From Paludibacteraceae bacterium (GTDB lineage: Bacteria > Bacteroidota > Bacteroidia > Bacteroidales > Paludibacteraceae), in contig JAFZPM010000009.1 in the NCBI GenBank assembly GCA_017550335.1, positions 1 to 64,000 of the forward strand: a stretch of 64,000 nt of DNA, in the 5' to 3' direction. Positions 58,395 through 64,000 of the stretch are shown here, piece after piece. The translations under genes and the position numbers were made by a program. The first letter of the stretch is position 1, and each line of letters begins with the position of its first letter. The notes below the pieces were generated by a model. It did no database searches and was not told where the DNA came from. It worked only from the letters and a program-made list of their open reading frames with translations.

Positions 58395-59164
58395 CGGCGG
58401 AAGAGACAAAGCAACTATTCGCTGAGAAGCGCATTGGTGTATTGATACCCACCTACAACAACGAGAAGACCATTTCGCAGGTGGTGACCTCCGTCGAGCC
58501 CTACTGCGAAACAGTGATCGTGGTGGACGATGGCTCCACCGACACGACCAAAAGCCAGTTAGACCAATTATCAGGAAATATACATGTAGTCTCCTATGCG
58601 AAGAACAGAGGAAAAGGCTATGCGTTGAGGAAGGGCTTCGAGAAGGCCATGGAGCTGGGACTTTCATCCGTGGTGACCATGGACTCGGACGGGCAACATT
58701 TTGCGAGCGACCTCCCGCTCTTTGCGGAAGCGTGTGCGGCCGACCCTGATGCGTTGATCGTAGGCAGCCGTTCGTTCCTCAACCCTAACATGCCGCAGAA
58801 GAATAGCTTCGCTAATAAATTCTCCAATTTCTGGTTCGCCGTGCAGACCGGTATCCGTCTGCCCGACACCCAGACCGGCTATCGGCTCTACCCGTTGCAA
58901 AGGATGAAAGGCATGAAGCCCCTCTGCCACCGCTACGAGGCCGAGTTGGAGCTCTTGGTGCGCAGCGCATGGCGGGCCATTCCTCTGAAGAGCATCTCCA
59001 TCAACGTCTTCTACCCTTCCAAGGAGGAGCGGGTCACGCACTTCCGTCCCACGGTGGACTTCATTAGAATCAGCCTGTTGAACACCCTGCTTTGCCTGCT
59101 GGCGATCGTGTACGGCTACCCGTCCATGGCGCTCCGCAAGCTCTTCCGCAAATGCTTTAAATAA
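58391..59164 (+). CDS. DPM/ArnC-like family 2 glycosyltransferase
   Basis: 257 aa. GT2 motifs: VLIPTYNNEKTISQVV, VIVVDDGSTDTT, NRGKGYALRKGFE, MDSDGQH (DxD) and DTQTGYRLYP. The C terminus has one membrane-associated helix (LLNTLLCLLAIVYGY). This type usually transfers a sugar to polyprenyl phosphate or a lipid. It overlaps the dehydratase by 4 bases (ATGA) and ends the cluster. Confidence 0.85.
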   Translation: MTAEETKQLFAEKRIGVLIPTYNNEKTISQVVTSVEPYCETVIVVDDGSTDTTKSQLDQLSGNIHVVSYAKNRGKGYALRKGFEKAMELGLSSVVTMDSDGQHFASDLPLFAEACAADPDALIVGSRSFLNPNMPQKNSFANKFSNFWFAVQTGIRLPDTQTGYRLYPLQRMKGMKPLCHRYEAELELLVRSAWRAIPLKSISINVFYPSKEERVTHFRPTVDFIRISLLNTLLCLLAIVYGYPSMALRKLFRKCFK

Positions 59165-59181
59165 GCCTATAAGCACAGCCC

Positions 59182-59328
59182 TGAAATAGTAAATCAAAAC
59201 AACTAAATATTTATATATCAAATAATTACATTGTAAATAGCCCAATCGTAAATTGTAAATAGCTAAATAGTAAATATCTAAATGTCCAAATTATAAATAG
59301 TAAATCGTAAATAGTTAAATCGTAAATA
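59182..59328. repeat. AT-rich dispersed repeat, copy 5
   Basis: A long run of AAATAGTAAATC / GTAAATAGCTAAATAG units filling most of the gap between the GT2 and the terminator of the OMP gene. It begins CCTGAAATAGTAAATC, as copy 2 does. Confidence 0.7.
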
Positions 59329-59342
59329 TTGTGGGTAAGCAC

Positions 59343-59374
59343 AAAAAAGGCCAGCTCCTTTCGAAGCCAGCCTT
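59343..59374 (-). terminator. Terminator of the OMP gene
   Basis: Minus strand AAGGCTGGCT / AGCTGGCCTT arms form a 10-bp stem (two G-U pairs, 8-base loop) followed by TTTTTTG. It lies 32 bases after the OMP stop. Confidence 0.85.
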
Positions 59375-59406
59375 GCTCGTATAATTTGTATAAATCGTAC
59401 GGTTTA

Positions 59407-60135
59407 TTAGAACGCCCAACCCAGGCGGAGAGTAGGAACAGCCTGAGGTTCGAAGATCAAGTCGTGGGACTTGGTTTCCATGATTGTGGTTCTTCCGTCA
59501 GCCTCCTCGGAAGGCTTTTTGTCAACCTGCATCTCAACACCAAATTTCACCTCGGCGCCGATGAATATGTTCTTAGCGAAGTAGAAGTTGAAACCTGAAA
59601 CGGCAGCCACACCGAATGTGTTGAATCCGCCTTGGTTCTTCCTCACTAGTTTCATTTCTTCTGATTCCTCGGTATGTTTCGTTGATGTGATTCCGAATTC
59701 GAGCTCGCCGCCCACATATGGAGCCAGTTTGTCTGTCCCGTCGAACACGTAGTTGATGCCTGGACAAACAGAGAAGAGAGCGGTGCGGTCAGTGATTTTA
59801 TGCCATTCTTCGTCAGCTGCACCGTTATCATCCACGTCTTTGAAGATGCTGACGCCCAATCCTAATTTCAGTTCGAGGTTCTCTGTCAGTACATAGACAC
59901 CTCTTAGGAGTCCACCTTGAAGGTTGATTAGACCACCGTTCGCGCTGTCGCTTTTCATGGTGTGGAATGGTGCGAACCCGATTTCCATCATGAAGCTGCC
60001 CTCTTCCGGTTTGTAAGCGTTTGAGAACACCATTTGGGGTGTGCTGTTAGATTCGTTGGTGGAGTCTGAAACCGCTTGTGCATCCACCGCCATTGCTGAC
60101 AAGAGCGCCGCAACAGCTAAAAATAACTTTTTCAT
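59407..60135 (-). CDS. Outer-membrane beta-barrel protein
   Basis: 242 aa from ATG 60135 (MKKLFLAVAALLSAMAVDAQ signal peptide); a longer reading to 60264 lacks a sensible N terminus. The mature part alternates polar and hydrophobic residues in strands: MMEIGFAPF, LELKLGLGVSIF, LAPYVGGELEFGI, FFIGAEVKFGVEM-like segments. It ends in LRLGWAF, with the aromatic last residue usual for barrel proteins. Its function is unknown; a porin-like or OmpA-barrel-like role is possible. Minus-strand TATGTTTG at 60225-60218 may be its -7 box. Confidence 0.8.
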   Translation of the reverse strand: MKKLFLAVAALLSAMAVDAQAVSDSTNESNSTPQMVFSNAYKPEEGSFMMEIGFAPFHTMKSDSANGGLINLQGGLLRGVYVLTENLELKLGLGVSIFKDVDDNGAADEEWHKITDRTALFSVCPGINYVFDGTDKLAPYVGGELEFGITSTKHTEESEEMKLVRKNQGGFNTFGVAAVSGFNFYFAKNIFIGAEVKFGVEMQVDKKPSEEADGRTTIMETKSHDLIFEPQAVPTLRLGWAF

Positions 60136-60217
60136 TTTACCTGTTTTTATGGATCCAAATAGTATTAGATTTCTTTCAGGAAGTGAGGACCCATTCATTT
60201 CCCGAAGAAAGTGTGCG

Positions 60218-60225
60218 CAAACATA
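60218..60225 (-). promoter_or_regulatory. -7 element of the OMP gene
   Basis: CAAACATA on the plus strand reads TATGTTTG on the minus strand, a perfect TAnnTTTG 83 bases before ATG 60135. No clear -33 box. Confidence 0.45.
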
Positions 60226-60248
60226 GGGAAAAAAATCGAATAAATGAC

Positions 60249-60256
60249 TATCTTCG
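60249..60256 (+). promoter_or_regulatory. -7 element of thrA
   Basis: TATCTTCG, identical to the hisG -7 box, 35 bases before the thrA ATG. No leader peptide or attenuator was found between it and thrA. Confidence 0.45.
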
Positions 60257-60290
60257 CGGCGCAAAACGTATAAATATAATTTTCAAAAGA

Positions 60291-62714
60291 ATGAAAGTCT
60301 TGAAATTTGGTGGGGCGTCCGTAGGCTCCATAAAGAACTTGCAGCAAGTCAAGAAGATTGTTGAGGGCGTTAATGAGCCCGTTGTGATTGTCGTTTCAGC
60401 GGTGGAGCATGTCACCGACATGTTGGAGGATGCCACATCGTTGGCCGCACAAGGAAGCGCCTCATATACAGAAAAATTAGATACAATTATAACAACACAT
60501 AACCAACTGATCGAGGGGTTGTTGCCTTCGACGGAGATTGAGTCTGTGAAGAAGGAGGTCTCCACCCTCCACGAGGAGTTGATGAATATCTTGAAGGGTG
60601 TTTACTTGATCAAGGACCTGACGTCTAAGACGGAGGACGCTATCCTGTCGTATGGGGAGCGTATCGCTTCGCTTTTCGTCAGCAGGCTCCTTGGTGCGAA
60701 GTGCTTGGATTCCCGCAATTTCATCAAGACCAATAATTCATTGGGTAGCGCGAATGTGGACTTCGAACTGACTTATAAGCTGATCCGTGAGCAGTTCGCC
60801 TCTTCTTCCGATAAGCGCATCGTGATCGCCGGTTTCATCGCCAGTGACGCGGAGACGGCTGACGTGACGACCTTGGGTCGTGGCGGTTCGGACTGCACCG
60901 CAGCCTTGGTGGCCGCCGCCTTGGGTGCCTCTAAGATTGAGATCTGGAACACGAACGATGGCTTCATGACCGCGGATCCTTCCGTGACCCGCAAGGCCTA
61001 TAAGATAGAACACTTGAGCTACTCCGAGGCGATGGAGCTCTGTAACTTCGGCGCGACGGTGATTTTCCCGCCGTCCATCTATCCCGCTTGCGTGGCGAAC
61101 ATCCCTATCCAGATCATGAACATCGAGAAGCCGGACTCTTTCGGTACACTGATCTCGACGGATGTGAAGGACGAGAAGACCATCAAGGGTATATCTTCCA
61201 TCGAGAATACGGTCTTGGTGACCATCCAAGGCATGGGCATGATGAACGTGCACGACGTGAACAGCCGTATCTTCATGACATTGGACTATAACGGAATCCA
61301 TACGTTCTTCGTCTCCCAGGCTTCTTCCGGAAGCTCCATCTCCATCGGTGTGAGGACCGAGGATGCGGAGACGGTGATGGACCTCTTGGGCGAGGAGTTC
61401 AACGAGGAGATGTCGATGGGTGCCATCAGCTCCATCAACACGGAGAAGGACCTCTCCACCATCGCCATCGTGGGTGATAACATGAGGCAGGCGACGGGTA
61501 CGGCAGGTAAGCTCTTCAATGCGCTGGGACGTAATAACATCAACATCATCGCGTTGGCGCAGGGTTCCGCCGAGACGAACATCTCCTGTGTGGTGAAACG
61601 CGCGGATTTGCGCAAGGCGTTGAACTGTATCCATGAGTCCTTCTTCCTTTCCGAATACCAGCAACTGAACCTCTTCGTGGTCGGCACGGGTACGGTGGGC
61701 GGTAGCCTCTTGGAGCAATTACATACCCAGAAGGATCTGCTGATGAAGCAGAACAACCTGATGGTGAAGGTGATCGGTATCGCGGACGTGAGCAACTACA
61801 TCCTGGACCGTGACGGCATAGACCTGACGCAGTACCAGGAGTTGCTGAAGAGCGGCAAGACCTCCACGCCTGAGATCATCAAGCAGGCGCTGATCGATTT
61901 GAATATCTACAACTGCGTATTCGTCGATTGCACGGCAAGCGGCGCGATCGCGAACATATACAAGGATCTTTTGTTGCATAACATCTCTGTCGTGGCGGCC
62001 AATAAGATCGCTGCTTCAGGTGATTATGACAACTACATGGAGCTGAAGAACATCGCCCGCAAGCGTGGCATCAAGTATTTATACGAGACCAACGTGGGCG
62101 CCGGTCTTCCAATCATCAACACGATCAACGACTTGATCTTCAGTGGTGATAGGATCGTGAAGTTGGAGGCTGTCCTTTCCGGTACGCTGAACTTCATCTT
62201 CAACACGATCAGCAAGGATATTCCTTTGAGCAAGGCCATCCGCATGGCGATGGAGGCACGTTTCGCCGAGCCTGACCCTCGTATCGACCTGAGCGGTAAG
62301 GACGTGATCCGTAAGTTGGTCATCCTGGCCCGTGAGTCGGGTATCCGTGTGGAGCAGGATGATGTGGAGAAGAACCTCTTCATTCCGAACGACTTCTTCG
62401 AGGGCTCGCTGGACGACTTCTGGAAGAAGGTGGAGGGCTACGACGCCGTGTTCGAGGAGAAACGCAAGGCTGTCGAGGCGGAGGGCAAACACTTCTGCTT
62501 TGTCGCCAAACTCGAGAACGGCAAGACCAGCGTAGGCTTGCAGGCGGTGGGCCCATCTCACCCATTCTTCGATTTGAGGGGTAGCAACAACCTGATCATC
62601 ATCAACACGGCGCGCTACCAGGATCCTATGATGATCCGTGGCTACGGCGCGGGTGCGGCGGTGACGGCTGCGGGTGTCTTCGCCGACATCATCAGCATCG
62701 CGAACATCCGATAA
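60291..62714 (+). CDS. thrA: Bifunctional aspartokinase/homoserine dehydrogenase ThrA
   Basis: 807 aa from ATG 60291. Residues 1-300 are aspartokinase (KFGGASVGS, GFIASDAETADVTTLGRGGSDCTA, WNTNDGFMTADP). About 310-450 are ACT regulatory repeats (VTIQGMGMMNVHDVNSRIF, ISSINTEKDLSTIAIVG). From about 458 comes homoserine dehydrogenase: FVVGTGTVGGSLLEQ, VDCTASGAIA, AANKIAASGDYDNY, YETNVGAGLPII and FAEPDPRIDLSGKDVIRKL. Catalyses the first and third steps from aspartate to threonine and methionine. Full length. It is transcribed alone with a terminator, apart from thrC; thrB-type kinase is not in the window. Confidence 0.97.
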   Translation: MKVLKFGGASVGSIKNLQQVKKIVEGVNEPVVIVVSAVEHVTDMLEDATSLAAQGSASYTEKLDTIITTHNQLIEGLLPSTEIESVKKEVSTLHEELMNILKGVYLIKDLTSKTEDAILSYGERIASLFVSRLLGAKCLDSRNFIKTNNSLGSANVDFELTYKLIREQFASSSDKRIVIAGFIASDAETADVTTLGRGGSDCTAALVAAALGASKIEIWNTNDGFMTADPSVTRKAYKIEHLSYSEAMELCNFGATVIFPPSIYPACVANIPIQIMNIEKPDSFGTLISTDVKDEKTIKGISSIENTVLVTIQGMGMMNVHDVNSRIFMTLDYNGIHTFFVSQASSGSSISIGVRTEDAETVMDLLGEEFNEEMSMGAISSINTEKDLSTIAIVGDNMRQATGTAGKLFNALGRNNINIIALAQGSAETNISCVVKRADLRKALNCIHESFFLSEYQQLNLFVVGTGTVGGSLLEQLHTQKDLLMKQNNLMVKVIGIADVSNYILDRDGIDLTQYQELLKSGKTSTPEIIKQALIDLNIYNCVFVDCTASGAIANIYKDLLLHNISVVAANKIAASGDYDNYMELKNIARKRGIKYLYETNVGAGLPIINTINDLIFSGDRIVKLEAVLSGTLNFIFNTISKDIPLSKAIRMAMEARFAEPDPRIDLSGKDVIRKLVILARESGIRVEQDDVEKNLFIPNDFFEGSLDDFWKKVEGYDAVFEEKRKAVEAEGKHFCFVAKLENGKTSVGLQAVGPSHPFFDLRGSNNLIIINTARYQDPMMIRGYGAGAAVTAAGVFADIISIANIR

Positions 62715-62767
62715 GGTAGGTTCCCCTATAGAGACTATCGCTGAACTCTTTCAGCGTCAAAATAATG

Positions 62768-62798
62768 GAGACGGTGTGTATGCATCGTCTCTTTTTTT
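62768..62798 (+). terminator. Terminator after thrA
   Basis: GAGACGGTG (62768-62776) and CATCGTCTC (62783-62791) form a 9-bp stem with a 6-base loop, followed by TTTTTTT. Strong. Confidence 0.88.
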
Positions 62799-62841
62799 AT
62801 GCTCAAACCATTCATTTAATCGTTTAAAAACGCACTCTTTT

Positions 62842-62873
62842 TTTGCGTATGTCGGCGGAAAATGCTATATTTG
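62842..62873 (+). promoter_or_regulatory. Promoter of gyrB
   Basis: TTTG (62842-62845), 20 bases, TATATTTG (62866-62873): both boxes match the Bacteroidetes consensus exactly. 71 bases to the gyrB ATG. Confidence 0.7.
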
Positions 62874-62944
62874 TTCGCTTTATATTGGTGCGTATGCGAA
62901 ACCATGAAAGCATAAAACTGAGAAGAATAAAAGTCATATAAAGT

Positions 62945-64000
62945 ATGAGTGAACAAAACAAAGAGACCTCTTATTCCGCCAAAAACATTCAGGTGTTGGA
63001 AGGCCTTGAGGCAGTGAGGAAGCGTCCTGCGATGTACATCGGAGACATCAGCGAGCGCGGTTTGCACCACCTGGTATATGAGGTTGTTGACAACTCCATC
63101 GACGAGGCGTTAGCCGGATATTGTAAGAATATCAAGGTGGACATTTTGGAAGATAATTCTATTTCGGTAGAGGATGATGGTCGTGGTATTCCTGTTGACC
63201 TTCATGAGAAGGAGAAGAAATCAGCGCTCGAGGTCGTCATGACGGTGTTGCACGCCGGTGGTAAGTTCGATAAGGGAACTTACAAAGTGTCCGGTGGTCT
63301 CCACGGTGTGGGTGTATCCTGTGTGAACGCCCTCTCCACGAAGTTGGTGGCTGAGGTGTGCCGTGGCGGCAAACGCTACATCCAGGAGTACGCCTGCGGT
63401 AAGCCGTTGTACGCTGTGAAGGAGGTGGGCACCGCCGACAAGACGGGTACGAAGGTCACCTTCCATCCGGATGGCTCCATCTTCACGGAGACGGTCTATA
63501 AGTACGATATCCTCGCCAACCGTCTGCGCGACTTGGCTTACCTGAATGCGGGTATCCGTATCACCCTTACCGACCATCGCGCCGATGCGGAAGGTAATAT
63601 GCGTTCGGACGTCTTCCATTCGGAGAGAGGTCTGGGCGAGTTCGTCGAGTACCTGGACAGCACCCGTGAGCACCTGATCCCTGATGTGATCCACATCAAT
63701 ACGGACAAGTACGGCACACCTGTTGAGGTGGCGATGACCTACAACACATCCTACAACGAAAACATCCACTCCTACGTCAATAACATCAACACCATCGAGG
63801 GCGGTACGCACGTGACCGGCTTCCGCATGGCACTGACGAGGACGTTGAAGAAATATGCCGAGGACTCCAAGATGTTGGAGAAGGCGAAGGTGGAGATCAA
63901 TGGCGACGACTTCCGCGAGGGTCTGACCGCCGTCATCTCCGTGAAGGTGGCTGAGCCTCAGTTCGAGGGCCAGACGAAGACGAAACTGGGTAACGATGAG
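62945..64000 (+). CDS. gyrB: DNA gyrase subunit B (5' part)
   Basis: 352 codons from ATG 62945, open to the window's end, so the gene is cut by the window, not broken. GHKL ATPase: VLEGLEAVRKRPAMYIGD, EVVDNSIDEALAG (ATP-Mg Asn), EDDGRGIPVD, HAGGKFDKGTYKVSGGLHGVGVSCVNAL, then the transducer part with NNINTIEGGTHVTGF. The GyrB rather than ParE assignment rests on these N-terminal motifs and is not fully decisive. ATP-driven supercoiling enzyme with GyrA. Confidence 0.93.
   Translation, partial: MSEQNKETSYSAKNIQVLEGLEAVRKRPAMYIGDISERGLHHLVYEVVDNSIDEALAGYCKNIKVDILEDNSISVEDDGRGIPVDLHEKEKKSALEVVMTVLHAGGKFDKGTYKVSGGLHGVGVSCVNALSTKLVAEVCRGGKRYIQEYACGKPLYAVKEVGTADKTGTKVTFHPDGSIFTETVYKYDILANRLRDLAYLNAGIRITLTDHRADAEGNMRSDVFHSERGLGEFVEYLDSTREHLIPDVIHINTDKYGTPVEVAMTYNTSYNENIHSYVNNINTIEGGTHVTGFRMALTRTLKKYAEDSKMLEKAKVEINGDDFREGLTAVISVKVAEPQFEGQTKTKLGNDE

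Noticed and set aside
59407..60264. Longer start for the outer-membrane protein at 60264
   Set aside because: The extra 43 residues precede a perfect signal peptide (MKKLFLAVAALL) and run across the putative promoters of this gene and thrA.
60141..60290. Possible threonine attenuator upstream of thrA
   Set aside because: No leader frame with Thr/Ile codon runs and no terminator-like hairpin was seen between the -7 box and thrA.

Overview
The window looks like chromosomal DNA of a Bacteroidales bacterium, probably a gut or oral type. The evidence is a type VI secretion locus built from the Bacteroidetes-only set TssN/O/R with PKD proteins instead of TssJLM. Repeated promoters have the form TTTG or TTG, about 20 bases, then TAnnTTTG. 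There are many Bacteroidales families (DUF4153, DUF4922, lipoproteins, YD-repeat proteins) and Shine-Dalgarno sequences are mostly weak. Coding DNA is moderately GC-rich and intergenic DNA is strongly AT-rich. The genus cannot be fixed from this sequence alone.

Region 1 (1-18.7 kb, all minus strand) is a type VI secretion system of the Bacteroidetes subtype. An operon starts near 18.68 kb and runs tssE, tssF, tssN, tssK, tssG, tssO, a second TssO/TssP-like gene, three paralogous PKD genes, tssR and clpV (tssH). Two Hcp (TssD) genes follow, probably with their own promoter, then an AT-rich candidate membrane-acting effector and three related polytopic membrane proteins that look like its immunity family. 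Sheath (tssB/C) and spike (tssI/PAAR) genes are not in the window.

Region 2 (18.8-27.1 kb, plus strand) holds hisG-hisD-hisC behind a textbook histidine attenuator: a leader peptide with six His codons and mutually exclusive antiterminator and terminator hairpins. A TPR protein follows. Next is a pyridine-nucleotide salvage cluster: pncB, a Nudix hydrolase and a gene in which NAD synthetase (NadE) is fused to nicotinamidase (PncA). A DUF4153 membrane protein closes the region.

Region 3 (29.2-40.1 kb, minus strand) is the most striking part: seven tandem secreted serpins. Their inhibitory hinge is conserved while the bait loops diverge completely. REP-like double hairpins lie between several of the genes and a consensus promoter precedes the array.

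Region 4 (40.2-50 kb) has tRNA-Leu(CAG) only 17 nt upstream of a large secreted amidase/golvesin/Fn3 protein. Then come a tandem-domain glycosyltransferase, a GalT/HIT-like DUF4922 protein and a small secreted protein, translationally coupled. tRNA-Arg(CCT), a YD-repeat secreted protein, a small lipoprotein and a 218-aa protein made of two diverged repeats complete the region.

Region 5 (50.2-64 kb) has thrC-hisH-hisF, a Nudix-HAD-ketosynthase-like operon, and a compact ACP-KS-KS-EamA-dehydratase-GT2 cluster. That cluster resembles a minimal aryl-polyene or lipid-type II synthase. An outer-membrane beta-barrel protein, thrA (aspartokinase/homoserine dehydrogenase) and the 5' part of gyrB follow. 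Amino-acid genes usually grouped together are dispersed here: hisB, hisA and hisIE are absent from the window.
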